Shown: positions 1 to 7,090, counted from the stretch's first letter. The stretch: DNA of 12,325 bases from Salinisphaera sp. UBA1666 (GCA_002320455.1 DCKU01000167.1:28572-40896); one strand, 5' to 3'. Notes: a model not told the origin generated them from the letters alone. Translations and numbers: made by a program.

Positions 1-32
1 GGTCGCAGGTTCGAATCCTGCACGACCCACCA
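1..32 (+). tRNA. tRNA-Lys, 3' portion (5' part outside window)
   Basis: Only the variable loop onward is present. It reads as a 4-nt variable segment, a T stem GCAGG/CCTGC around the loop TTCGAAT, the 3' acceptor strand ACGACCC, discriminator A and an encoded CCA. From memory this matches the same part of E. coli tRNA-Lys, whose 5' acceptor strand is GGGUCGU. The anticodon lies outside the window, so the lysine identity is inferred from that match and from the tRNA-Lys known beside queC in Pseudomonas. The gene converges with queC, with only 51 nt between them. No integrase or phage gene follows the 3' end. Confidence 0.88.
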
Positions 33-42
33 GATCGCAAAG

Positions 43-66
43 AGCCGGCGCTACGCCGGCTTTTTT
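43..66 (+). terminator. Intrinsic terminator of the tRNA gene
   Basis: An 8-bp perfect stem, AGCCGGCG and CGCCGGCT, closes a 3-nt loop (CTA) and runs into six T residues on the plus strand, 10 nt after the tRNA CCA. This is a classic Rho-independent terminator for the tRNA transcript. Read from the minus strand the same stem is followed by CTTTGC. It could therefore serve queC transcripts only weakly, as a poor bidirectional terminator. Confidence 0.85.
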
Positions 67-83
67 GTGTGCGCGCTTCTCGT

Positions 84-773
84 TTATTCGATATAACGCG
101 TGGGATCGGCCACGCCGGCCTCGGCGAAGCCGGCCGCTCGCAGCCGACACGCATCGCACACGCCACACGCTCGACCGTGGTCGTCTGCTTGATAGCAACT
201 AATCGTTCGGCCGTAATCCACGCCCAGCGCGTGGCCGCGCGCGATGATCTGGGCCTTGGTCTGGTGCATTAGCGGCGCTTTGATCGCAATCGGACGGCCT
301 TCGACGCCCGTTTTGGTTGCCAACCGCCCCAGCGCTTCAAACGCCTCGATGAACTCGGGCCGACAATCCGGATATCCCGAATAATCGACCGCGTTAACGC
401 CAATAAATATCGCGCCGGCTTCGAGAATCTCAGCCCAGCCCAGTGCGACGGACAAGAACAGCGTGTTGCGCGCGGGCACGTATGTACTGGGAATCCCCTC
501 GACGGGCGCTTCTGGCACGTCTATCGATGCATCGGTCAGCGCTGAGCCGCCCATGCCGTCGAAATCGATCTTCACCACTTTGTGCTCGATCACGCCGGCG
601 TGTTCGGCGATCGCCCGCGCGCTTTCGAGCTCGGCCGTGTGGCGCTGTCCGTAGTCAAAACTCACGGCATAGACACGATAGCCGGCTGCCTTGGCCTCGG
701 CCAGACACGTGGTGGAATCCAGACCGCCGGACAACAACACGACGGCGGCGGGCGCTTCTTTGGGCTGTGACAC
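84..773 (-). CDS. queC: 7-cyano-7-deazaguanine (preQ0) synthase QueC
   Basis: QueC converts 7-carboxy-7-deazaguanine, the QueE product, to preQ0 using ATP and ammonia, on the way to queuosine in tRNA. The N-terminal PP-loop SGGLDS lies at residues 15-20. The C-terminal zinc-binding cysteines are Cys193, 203, 206 and 209, in a CxxCxxC cluster with one cysteine upstream, and the protein ends in the typical GVADPTRY. The frame is open much further upstream, but that part overlaps queE and is not QueC-like. I chose the GTG at 773, which gives 229 aa against 231 in E. coli and starts just ahead of the PP-loop strand. A weak GGTAAG lies upstream. The gene is last in the operon, 55 nt after queE. 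The product is certain and the start is likely. Confidence 0.95.
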   Translation of the reverse strand: MSQPKEAPAAVVLLSGGLDSTTCLAEAKAAGYRVYAVSFDYGQRHTAELESARAIAEHAGVIEHKVVKIDFDGMGGSALTDASIDVPEAPVEGIPSTYVPARNTLFLSVALGWAEILEAGAIFIGVNAVDYSGYPDCRPEFIEAFEALGRLATKTGVEGRPIAIKAPLMHQTKAQIIARGHALGVDYGRTISCYQADDHGRACGVCDACRLRAAGFAEAGVADPTRYIE

Positions 774-828
774 GTTACTTACCGAAATCTTTACACTCGC
801 CTGCAACGTGCGGGCGTCCGGCCCGAGG

Positions 829-1542
829 TCAATACCCGGGAGCGTCGCCCCACAAGAGCTTATGCAGCTGCATCTGGAATTTGACGCCGAGACGATCCGC
901 CACGATCCAGTCGGCCAGATCACGCGCGGTGATTTCGCCCGCTGACGGCGAAAACCAGATGCTCGTACCGCCAGGCACCGTGATTTCGGCCAGCCTCGCT
1001 CGTGCCCATTCATAATCGGTGCGCGAGCAGATCACGAACTTGAGCTGGTCATGAGGCGTCAACGCCTCAATATTGTCCCAGCGGTTGCGCGTGGCCTCGC
1101 CGGAGGCCGGCGTCTTGATATCCACGACACGCGAGGCCCGCGTGTCTACCGGGCGTATGTCCAACGCGCCGGCGGTCTCAACCGACACCCGATAACCGGC
1201 GTCACACAACCGGCGGATCAAGCTGAATACGTTGGGTTGGGCCAGCGGCTCGCCGCCGGTCACACAGACATAGTCCGCGCCTAGCGTGCCGACCTGATCC
1301 AGGATATCGTCGATCTTCTGCCACTCACCGCCGTGAAACGCATAAGTAGAGTCACAATAGTGACAGCGCAGCGGACACCCCGTGAGCCGTACAAACGTCG
1401 TGACATGGCCCGCGTCGTTGGCCTCACCCTGTAGCGAACAGAATATCTCAGTAATGCGCAGCGCATCGGCCCGGTTCGACCATCGGCTATCGGCCACTGG
1501 CCGCGTTCGACGCCCACTGGCCGAATCGATGACGTCGGACAC
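829..1542 (-). CDS. queE: 7-carboxy-7-deazaguanine synthase QueE (radical SAM)
   Basis: QueE is a radical SAM enzyme that contracts the ring of 6-carboxy-tetrahydropterin to 7-carboxy-7-deazaguanine, the step before QueC. The Fe-S cluster motif CxxxCxxC is at Cys56, Cys60 and Cys63, preceded by the substrate-cap segment TEIFCSLQGEA and followed by the SAM-binding VTGGEPLAQ. The start is a GTG 3 nt after the cpoB TAA, with GGGGG about 11 nt upstream. It leaves about 26 residues of polar leader (Arg- and Ser-rich) before the conserved LRITEIF core, more than usual for the family. A second in-frame GTG at codon 16 would shorten this leader and is a possible alternative start. The protein is otherwise full length (237 aa). 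Confidence 0.95.
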   Translation of the reverse strand: MSDVIDSASGRRTRPVADSRWSNRADALRITEIFCSLQGEANDAGHVTTFVRLTGCPLRCHYCDSTYAFHGGEWQKIDDILDQVGTLGADYVCVTGGEPLAQPNVFSLIRRLCDAGYRVSVETAGALDIRPVDTRASRVVDIKTPASGEATRNRWDNIEALTPHDQLKFVICSRTDYEWARARLAEITVPGGTSIWFSPSAGEITARDLADWIVADRLGVKFQMQLHKLLWGDAPGY

Positions 1543-1545
1543 GGC

Positions 1546-2268
1546 TTAGTTGGCCCCCGATAGACGGGACTTCGCCTGGCTGGCCGCATCGCTATCGGGA
1601 TACTGCGACACCACACGCTTGAACGTCGCCTTGGCGTTGTCGTTTTCACCGCTGGAGGCTTGTATCAAACCGATTTTGTAGAGCGAATCAGCAACCTTGG
1701 GCGATGCGGCAAAACGGTTGACGACCGTTTCAAACGATTGCCGCGCTGCGTCGGGTTTTTGCTGAACATAGTAAGCCTCGCCCATCCAATACCAGGCGTT
1801 GGGCGTCAGCGCGGTTTCCGGGTTGTCTTGTACGAACTTTTTGAACGCGTCGATCGCAGCCGGATAATCGCCATCTTTGAGCTTGTTGAAGCCCGCCATG
1901 TAGGCCGATTGCACCGCCGGGTCGACGTTGGCGTTGCCCGCGCTCGCCCCACTTGCGCCATTGTCAGCGCCACTGCCGGCCGGCGTCGCGCCCGACTCGA
2001 GCTTGGCCAAGCGCTTGTCGATATCCTGATAGAGATCGCGCTGGCCCTGTTTCTGCTGATCGAGCTGGTACTGAAGCGTGTCGACCTGGCCGTTGAGATC
2101 GCGAACCTCTTGCTGAAGCTGCTGGATCTGCTGATACAACGCAAACAGATTCGGCCCGCTGTTGTTCTGAGCCAGTTGCATCGTCGGGGCCGCCGTAGCG
2201 GCCCCCAGCGGTGCCGATACAGCGGCAGCGATCAATAAGCCACGAATCGATACGCGCATATCAGCCAT
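1546..2268 (-). CDS. cpoB: Cell division coordinator CpoB (formerly YbgF)
   Basis: CpoB is a periplasmic protein of the Tol-Pal locus. In E. coli it binds TolA and PBP1B and couples septal peptidoglycan synthesis to outer-membrane constriction. The sequence shows a signal peptide (hydrophobic residues about 10-24, likely cleavage after ATA near residue 26). Next comes a Gln/Leu-rich coiled coil at about 42-95 (LYQQIQQLQQEVRDL and onward), the trimerisation segment in the E. coli protein. A Gly/Ala/Ser/Asn linker follows, and then three TPR-like repeats to the end (AFKKFVQDNP, ETVVNRFAASP, KRVVSQYPDSDA). The ATG at 2268 overlaps the pal stop as TGATG, which suggests translational coupling. A TTG one codon earlier and an ATG at 2259 are alternatives. 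The length is 240 aa. Confidence 0.93.
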   Translation of the reverse strand: MADMRVSIRGLLIAAAVSAPLGAATAAPTMQLAQNNSGPNLFALYQQIQQLQQEVRDLNGQVDTLQYQLDQQKQGQRDLYQDIDKRLAKLESGATPAGSGADNGASGASAGNANVDPAVQSAYMAGFNKLKDGDYPAAIDAFKKFVQDNPETALTPNAWYWMGEAYYVQQKPDAARQSFETVVNRFAASPKVADSLYKIGLIQASSGENDNAKATFKRVVSQYPDSDAASQAKSRLSGAN

Positions 2269-2855
2269 CAATAGTTGTTGGTATAGATGAAGTCGACACG
2301 ACGGTTCTTATCATAGGACCCGGCATCTTGGCCGAGGACCGCCGGGCGCTCTTCGCCGTAGGAAATCGTGGAGATTTGGCCGGCGCTGGCCCCGGAAAGA
2401 ACCACGGCCTGCTTGACCGAATCTGCACGCCGCTCGCCGAGGGCGACGTTGTACTCACGCGTACCTCGCTCGTCGGTATTGCCTTCCAGGCGCAGGTGCA
2501 CGTCGGGATGATTGGCCAGATACTGGCCGTGAGCCTGAATCGCCTGAGAGAAGCGCGACGGGATCGCGCTGCTATCCAGATCGAAATAGACCGTACGGGT
2601 AGACAGCGGGTTGTTCGGATCGGTGAACAGATGCCGGTCTTCTTCCGGGATGCCTTCCAGGCCACGCACGTCGATATCACGGCCCGAGCCCATGCCCTGG
2701 CCTTGATCGCCATTGTTTATGCCGGCCTGCGGCATACCCGGCGCGTCACCGCGCACGTTCTTGTTGCCGCCACACGCCGCCAGGCTCACGCCGGTCGCGA
2801 TGAGCGCGACCGCCAGCAGGGCCCGACGCGTTGTGCCAAAAGATACTTGATCCAT
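2268..2855 (-). CDS. pal: Peptidoglycan-associated lipoprotein Pal
   Basis: Pal is an outer-membrane lipoprotein that holds the outer membrane to peptidoglycan and is moved by the Tol motor through TolB. The N-terminus is a lipoprotein signal (Arg10-Arg11, then a hydrophobic stretch) ending in lipobox LAAC, so Cys28 is the lipidated residue. A flexible Gly/Asp/Asn-rich linker runs to about residue 80. The OmpA-like peptidoglycan-binding domain follows, with TVYFDLDSS, the signature LEGNTDERGTREYN, and SYDKNRRVDF near the end. I chose the ATG at 2855 because AAGGAAG sits 6 nt upstream and the lipobox then falls at a normal place. The frame extends further back into tolB, but that part is a shadow. 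The length is 195 aa. Confidence 0.97.
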   Translation of the reverse strand: MDQVSFGTTRRALLAVALIATGVSLAACGGNKNVRGDAPGMPQAGINNGDQGQGMGSGRDIDVRGLEGIPEEDRHLFTDPNNPLSTRTVYFDLDSSAIPSRFSQAIQAHGQYLANHPDVHLRLEGNTDERGTREYNVALGERRADSVKQAVVLSGASAGQISTISYGEERPAVLGQDAGSYDKNRRVDFIYTNNY

Positions 2856-2925
2856 GGGAAGCTTCCTTAGTTGTTGCATGCCGCTGTCGCGACACGTGTT
2901 TGTTGGTGGATGATTCAAACCGCAA
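2856..2925 (-). other. tolB-pal intergenic spacer
   Basis: At 70 nt this is the longest gap inside the tol-pal cluster. It contains the pal Shine-Dalgarno sequence and a 10-bp palindrome TGTCGCGACA (2885-2894). At its upstream edge it includes part of the AT-rich palindrome listed separately. I see no convincing -35/-10 pair, so an internal pal promoter is possible but not shown. Confidence 0.6.
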
Positions 2926-2939
2926 TCAATAATTGATTG
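2923..2939. repeat. Perfect 17-nt inverted repeat across the tolB stop
   Basis: CAATCAAT and ATTGATTG are exact inverted copies around a single central A. The element includes the last codons and the stop (2926-2928) of tolB. It is strikingly AT-rich in GC-rich surroundings. No U-run follows the stem on the minus strand, so it is unlikely to be an intrinsic terminator. A dimeric regulator site or a small mRNA hairpin is possible. Confidence 0.7.
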
Positions 2940-4239
2940 GGCCCCAAGCCGGTTCGCGTATTTCGCCGGCCTGCGACAACGTGGATTTGGCACCGCCGTC
3001 CAGAGAGACGAGCGACAACGCGTTGCGACCGCCCTGGCGAGCGTAGAGCACTGCCTGGCCGTTCGGCGCGAAGGCCGGGCTGTCATCCAACGGACCCTCG
3101 CTGATAATGCGGACATTATTATTCGACAACTCCATTACGGCAATACGGAAGCCGTTGCCGCTTTTCTGGACGAACGCGATCGACTTGCCGTCCGGGGCGA
3201 AGTCCGCGCGCTGATTGCTGGAACCGTCGTAAGTCAGGCGTTGGACGCCGCCGCCCTGGGCGTTCATTCGATACAGCTGGGGCTGTCCGCCACGGTCCGA
3301 GGTGAACACGATGGTGCTGCCATCCGGCGACCACGTCGGCTCGGTATCAATCGAGCCGCTGCGCGTGAGCTGTCGCGATTGACCGGTTGCCAGATTATAG
3401 ACGAACAGATCGGTATCCCCGTCGGCCGACTTGGCATACGCAATCTGTTGCCCATCGGGCGACCAGGCCGGCGCACCGTTCACGCCGTGGCCGGCCGAGA
3501 TGGTTCGCGCCTGGCCGCTGGCCAGATTCTGGATCCGCACGCTGCTGGTGCCCTTGTATACATCGAAGGCCACGTAGGCGATACGATCGCCGTTGGGCGA
3601 CCAGGCCGGCGACATGACCGGGTCCTTGGACGAATAGATGGTCGACGGCTGGCTGCCGTCATAGTCGGCCACCACCAGGCGGAATGTCCGGTTCTGGGCG
3701 GTGCTGCCGTTGACCGTCACGTAGGCGATGTTCGACAGGAAATAGCCTTTCTTGCCGATGAATCGCTCATAGATGAGATTGGCGATCGTATGACCGGCAT
3801 CACGCAGCTGGTTGCCCCCGGCGTTGATCTGGAAGCTGGTCACGGTCTGCTGACGGGCGACATCCAGCAGGTAGAAGGTGATGCGATACCCACCGGCTGC
3901 ATTGCGCGAGGCCGAGCCGATCACCAGGTTATCCACGCCCTGGGCGGCCCAACTCTGGTAATTCACATCTTCGGGCGTGGCCGGCGCTGCGGTCATGTTG
4001 GCTCGATTCATGGTCCGAAATAGACCGGTCGAGGCCAGATCGCGGCTGGCGATGTCCGAGACATCCACCGGCAGCGACTGCCCGTCGGCCTTGAACGGTG
4101 CGATCGAGATCGGGATGGCCTGATCCGAACTCTGCGTGATGTCGACCTGAAGTGCTGCGTGTACCGGCAGGGCAAGACAAAGCGTCATCGCCACGAGCGC
4201 GAAACGCAGTACAGCGGGGATTTGTCGTGATTTGATCAT
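2926..4239 (-). CDS. tolB: Tol-Pal system periplasmic protein TolB
   Basis: TolB is the periplasmic link between TolA and Pal. The protein has a Sec signal peptide (Lys3/Arg5, hydrophobic 13-24, cleavage after PVHA at residue 28). An N-terminal alpha/beta domain beginning ALQVDITQSSDQAIPISIAPF follows. The C-terminal half is a beta-propeller whose blades repeat the pattern WSPDG..IAY (MSPAWSPNGDRIAYVAF, APAWSPDGQQIAYAK, EPTWSPDGSTIVFTSDRGG, FAPDGKSIAFVQ, FAPNGQAVLYAR). Its length of 437 aa compares with 430 in E. coli. The ATG at 4239 overlaps the tolA stop as ATGA, and no strong Shine-Dalgarno is visible, so translation is probably coupled. pal follows after 70 nt. Confidence 0.97.
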   Translation of the reverse strand: MIKSRQIPAVLRFALVAMTLCLALPVHAALQVDITQSSDQAIPISIAPFKADGQSLPVDVSDIASRDLASTGLFRTMNRANMTAAPATPEDVNYQSWAAQGVDNLVIGSASRNAAGGYRITFYLLDVARQQTVTSFQINAGGNQLRDAGHTIANLIYERFIGKKGYFLSNIAYVTVNGSTAQNRTFRLVVADYDGSQPSTIYSSKDPVMSPAWSPNGDRIAYVAFDVYKGTSSVRIQNLASGQARTISAGHGVNGAPAWSPDGQQIAYAKSADGDTDLFVYNLATGQSRQLTRSGSIDTEPTWSPDGSTIVFTSDRGGQPQLYRMNAQGGGVQRLTYDGSSNQRADFAPDGKSIAFVQKSGNGFRIAVMELSNNNVRIISEGPLDDSPAFAPNGQAVLYARQGGRNALSLVSLDGGAKSTLSQAGEIREPAWGPINY

Positions 4240-5465
4240 GAGTCCGGCTTGAACGTGAATTCGATGTCCGATTGAAAGAGATTACCTGAAGGCGGTGACG
4301 GCAAGGGATCGGATTTATAGATCGCCTGCTCGACCGATCGGTCGATGGCCGGCCCACCGCAGGAGCCTAGAACACGCACGTCTGCAACTTGTCCGCCCGG
4401 CAGCTGTTTGACGTGCACCTTGCACGTCACGTTGGTCGCCCCGGGCGGGCGAATCCAGTTGGCTTCGACTTTGTTGCGAATGGCCTGGATGTACCCGGCC
4501 AGCGCGCGCTGGTCGGCGGCGGCCTGTCGACCGGCTGCTTCCTCGGCCAGCGCTTTTTCCAGCTGCGAGCGGGCCGCAGCCTGTTTGGCGGCCTGCTCGG
4601 CGGCCGCGCGACGCTTGGCCTCGGCTTCGGCTTCGGCCTTTGCCGTGGCCTTAGCTTCGGCTTCAGCCCGGGCTTTGGCTTCGGCTTCCGCTTTGGCCTT
4701 GGCTTTCGCGCGTTCCTTGGCCTCTGCCTCGGCTTTTGCTTTGGCCGCGGCCTGTTCTTTCGCTTTCGCCTCTGCCTGCTCGCGGGCCTTTTCGGCTTTT
4801 GCTTGTGCCTCTGCTTTGGCCTTGGCTTGTCGCTCGGCTTCAGCTTTTTCGCGCGCAGCTTCGGCAGCCTCCTGTTTCTTTCGCTCGGCAGCCTTGCGTT
4901 CTGCGGCCGCTTTCTTGGCCTCGGCCTGGCGCTGTGCCTGCTCGGCAGCCTTTTCTTTTTGGGCTTTGGCCTCTGCCTGTCGCTTGTCTTTTGCGGCTTG
5001 TTCGGCCTTCGCCTGCGCCGCCGCCTGTTCTTGCGCTTTTTTCCGCTGGGCTGCTTGGGCTTTTGCTTTAGCCGCTTCGGCGCTGGCCTGCCTACGCGCC
5101 TCGGCCTGTTGTTGCTGTCGGGCCTCGGCTTCGCGTTTCGCTTGGGCCGCTTCGACGGCGGCTTGCTGCTGGCGTGCCTGTGCCTGCGCCTTGGCCGTGT
5201 CGCCGGACGTGTCGCGCTCGGTCGATGTGTCGGCGGGTTCGCTCTGGGCCGGCGTCACGATATTGTTCTGACGCGCCATAGCCTCGATCTGATCCGAGGA
5301 CATAACGCTGGCCTCAACGATCGACTGGCCGCGCTCGCTGCCGCGATTGGCCGGATTCAGAAAATCCAGGCTAAAGATCAGTCCGGCAGCCAGCAGGCCG
5401 TGAATCAAAATCGCGAGTACGACCGCCCGCCAGTGCTCGCCGATGGTTTCAAGCAAATCCAGCAT
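4236..5465 (-). CDS. tolA: Tol-Pal system inner-membrane spanning protein TolA
   Basis: TolA is anchored in the inner membrane, energised by TolQ-TolR, and reaches across the periplasm to TolB-Pal. A single transmembrane helix lies at about residues 14-33. His22 matches the conserved His of the E. coli TolA anchor, but the residue four positions before it is Ala18 where E. coli has Ser18. From about 90 to 320 the protein is an extended Ala/Lys/Glu/Gln-rich helix with many KAEAEAKA-like units. The compact C-terminal domain begins near 321 (LAGYIQAIRNKVEANWIRPPG) and holds Cys348 and Cys369, which could form a disulfide. The length is 409 aa (E. coli 421). The start is an ATG 5 nt after the tolR stop, with a weak ribosome site. 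Confidence 0.96.
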   Translation of the reverse strand: MLDLLETIGEHWRAVVLAILIHGLLAAGLIFSLDFLNPANRGSERGQSIVEASVMSSDQIEAMARQNNIVTPAQSEPADTSTERDTSGDTAKAQAQARQQQAAVEAAQAKREAEARQQQQAEARRQASAEAAKAKAQAAQRKKAQEQAAAQAKAEQAAKDKRQAEAKAQKEKAAEQAQRQAEAKKAAAERKAAERKKQEAAEAAREKAEAERQAKAKAEAQAKAEKAREQAEAKAKEQAAAKAKAEAEAKERAKAKAKAEAEAKARAEAEAKATAKAEAEAEAKRRAAAEQAAKQAAARSQLEKALAEEAAGRQAAADQRALAGYIQAIRNKVEANWIRPPGATNVTCKVHVKQLPGGQVADVRVLGSCGGPAIDRSVEQAIYKSDPLPSPPSGNLFQSDIEFTFKPDS

Positions 5466-5470
5466 CAGCG

Positions 5471-5920
5471 TTATTGGCCCGCCTCGGTCTCGACGTTATC
5501 AGTGATCAGCCCCACTTTTTCAGCGCCGGCCTGTTGCAGCATGACCATGCCGCGTACAACATCAGCATAGTTGCCCTGGCCGTCGCCGCGTACCGCCACC
5601 GGCACCTTCGGCCGCTCGGCAATAACCTGGCCGGCGATCTGGACGACCTCACTCGCAGACAGTGGCGCATCCGGCTCAGGGCCTACGTTGAGCGAATATT
5701 CGCCGTCAGCCGTAACCGTGAGCACCACCGGCTGGTCCTCGGCCATATCCAGTACTTTGGCCGGTGCCTGGGGTAGATCCACGTTGACGCCGGTCGTGAG
5801 AAGCGGTGCCGTGACCATGAAGATGATCAACAACACCAGCGTCACGTCGATATACGGCACCACGTTGATTTCGCTGGCCAGCCGGCGGCGGCCCTGGCGC
5901 TTGTGTGATCGCGTTCCCAT
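5471..5920 (-). CDS. tolR: Tol-Pal system proton-channel protein TolR
   Basis: TolR is an ExbD/TolR-family protein that forms the proton-conducting stator with TolQ. A basic N-terminus (KRQGRRR) is followed by EINVVPYIDVTLVLLIIFMV, the single membrane helix. Asp25 corresponds to the essential membrane aspartate (Asp23 in E. coli). The periplasmic part begins LTTGVNVDLPQA and contains VAVRGDGQGNYADVVRGMVMLQQAG, the typical conserved block. The length is 149 aa, slightly above E. coli (142). The ATG at 5920 has AGGA about 7 nt upstream and starts 9 nt after the tolQ stop. tolA follows after 5 nt. Confidence 0.96.
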   Translation of the reverse strand: MGTRSHKRQGRRRLASEINVVPYIDVTLVLLIIFMVTAPLLTTGVNVDLPQAPAKVLDMAEDQPVVLTVTADGEYSLNVGPEPDAPLSASEVVQIAGQVIAERPKVPVAVRGDGQGNYADVVRGMVMLQQAGAEKVGLITDNVETEAGQ

Positions 5921-5929
5921 GGCCGTGTC

Positions 5930-6688
5930 CTACAGCTCGGGCGCGGTGCGCGGCGTCTCGCTGGACGGCGCAGCCGGCTTTTCACGCGGCTGCGGCGGCG
6001 GCGGCGTGGCCGACTGTACGCCGCGCTCGACGATACCGGCCATCTCGTCCATGAAGGTATCGAAACGGTTATCGATGAAATCCAGCCGGTTGCTGAAGAA
6101 GTTGTACGCCACGACCGCCGGAATGGCCGCGAACAGGCCCATCGCCGTGGCGATCAACGCTTCGGCGATACCGGGCGCGACCATCGACAGGCTGGCCTGT
6201 TGTACATTGCCCAGGCCAATGAACGCGCTCATGATGCCCCAGACGGTGCCGAACAGCCCGACGTACGGGCTGATCGAGCCGACGGTGGCCAGAAACGCCA
6301 GCCCGGATTCCAGTTTTTCGAACTCACGCGAGTCAGCCACACGCATCGCGCGCTGGACCGAGGGTACGATTTCGGCACGGCCCGTATCCCCGGCCTCGCG
6401 CCGACGCTTGAGCTCCTCGTAGCCGGCCGCGAACAGCGCAGGCATACCTTCCAGCGAATCGCTGTGTCGATGTACATCGTCGTAGATGTCACGCACGTTG
6501 CCACCCGACCAGAACCGGTCCTCGAAGCGGTTCATATCCTTGACCACGCGCTTGATACGCCGCCGCTTGGCAAAAATTACCGCCCAAGAGGCCACCGAGG
6601 CGGCCAATAGCAGCAACATGACTGCCTTGACCAGGGTACTGGCCTGCATGACGAGACCCCACAGGCTCATGTCAGCAGCAAGATTCAT
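5930..6688 (-). CDS. tolQ: Tol-Pal system proton-channel protein TolQ
   Basis: TolQ is an ExbB/MotA-family inner-membrane protein whose oligomer surrounds TolR. Transmembrane helices are visible at about 18-40, 130-158 and 168-198. Thr148 (in GTVWGIMSAF) and Thr181 (in ALIATAMGLFAAIP) line up with the channel threonines Thr145 and Thr178 of E. coli. The cytoplasmic loop between helices 1 and 2 is charged. After the conserved NRFDTFMDEMAGIVERG there is a tail of about 25 residues, rich in proline and charged residues (PPPPQPREKPAAPSS and onward), which makes the protein 252 aa against 230 in E. coli. The ATG directly abuts the ybgC stop (TAGATG) and has GGAG 7 nt upstream. Confidence 0.97.
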   Translation of the reverse strand: MNLAADMSLWGLVMQASTLVKAVMLLLLAASVASWAVIFAKRRRIKRVVKDMNRFEDRFWSGGNVRDIYDDVHRHSDSLEGMPALFAAGYEELKRRREAGDTGRAEIVPSVQRAMRVADSREFEKLESGLAFLATVGSISPYVGLFGTVWGIMSAFIGLGNVQQASLSMVAPGIAEALIATAMGLFAAIPAVVAYNFFSNRLDFIDNRFDTFMDEMAGIVERGVQSATPPPPQPREKPAAPSSETPRTAPEL

Positions 6689-7090
6689 CTAGCGCTCCTC
6701 GCGTATCGCAAACGGTAGTCGTTGCGGTTTGAAGGTGGCGATATTGACACAGGCCACCGTGAATTCGCCCTGAATCAACACCTCGTCGTTACACCAGATC
6801 GACTGATCAAACATCAGGCGCGCGCGCCCGGCTTCGGCGATACGAGAGGTCACTCGCAGCCGGTCGTCGAGGCGCGCCGGGCGCTTGAAGCTCAGGCGCA
6901 GATCGGCCAGCGTGAATACGATCTCGTGGCTGGCCGCCAGCGCGCGGTGGTCCAGGCCGCGCCGCTCCAGCCATTCGGTTCGGGCGCGCTCGAAATACTT
7001 TAGATAGTTGGCGTGATAGACCACGCCGCTGGCGTCGGTGTCTTCGTAATAGACCCGCAGGTTGAAGTGATCAGCGCTCGGAGACGTCAT
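6689..7090 (-). CDS. ybgC: Acyl-CoA thioesterase YbgC (hot-dog fold), Tol-Pal associated
   Basis: YbgC is a cytoplasmic hot-dog thioesterase of the 4-hydroxybenzoyl-CoA thioesterase family, encoded at the head of tol-pal operons. In E. coli it has been linked to acyl-CoA substrates and phospholipid enzymes, but its role in Tol function is unsettled. The signature VYYEDTDASGVVYHANYL is at residues 13-30, with catalytic Asp19 and His26. The length is 133 aa, matching E. coli (134). The ATG at 7090 lies inside ruvB, giving a 20-nt overlap. No later in-frame start would keep the catalytic motif. tolQ starts immediately after the TAG stop. Confidence 0.95.
   Translation of the reverse strand: MTSPSADHFNLRVYYEDTDASGVVYHANYLKYFERARTEWLERRGLDHRALAASHEIVFTLADLRLSFKRPARLDDRLRVTSRIAEAGRARLMFDQSIWCNDEVLIQGEFTVACVNIATFKPQRLPFAIREER

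Noticed and set aside
1..83. Prophage or island attachment site at the tRNA-Lys 3' end
   Set aside because: tRNA 3' ends are common integration sites, but a normal terminator and intact queC follow at once, with no integrase or repeated tRNA end.
774..1013. 80-codon upstream extension of the queC frame
   Set aside because: It overlaps queE entirely and encodes no QueC-like sequence. The GTG at 773 gives the normal family length.
2856..3116. N-terminal extension of the pal frame into tolB
   Set aside because: The pal lipobox and Shine-Dalgarno define the start at 2855. The extension is out-of-frame tolB sequence.
3241..4023. Plus-strand 260-aa open frame
   Set aside because: Antisense shadow of tolB with no recognisable motifs.
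4345..5271. Plus-strand 308-aa open frame, Ala/Ser/Cys-rich
   Set aside because: Another antisense shadow of the TolA repeat region, with a composition unlike any real protein.
4389..5570. Plus-strand 393-aa open frame, very rich in Leu, Gly and Phe
   Set aside because: It is antisense to TolA. The composition is the direct complement of Ala/Lys/Glu codon repeats, there is no homology-like motif, and TolA is clearly the real gene.
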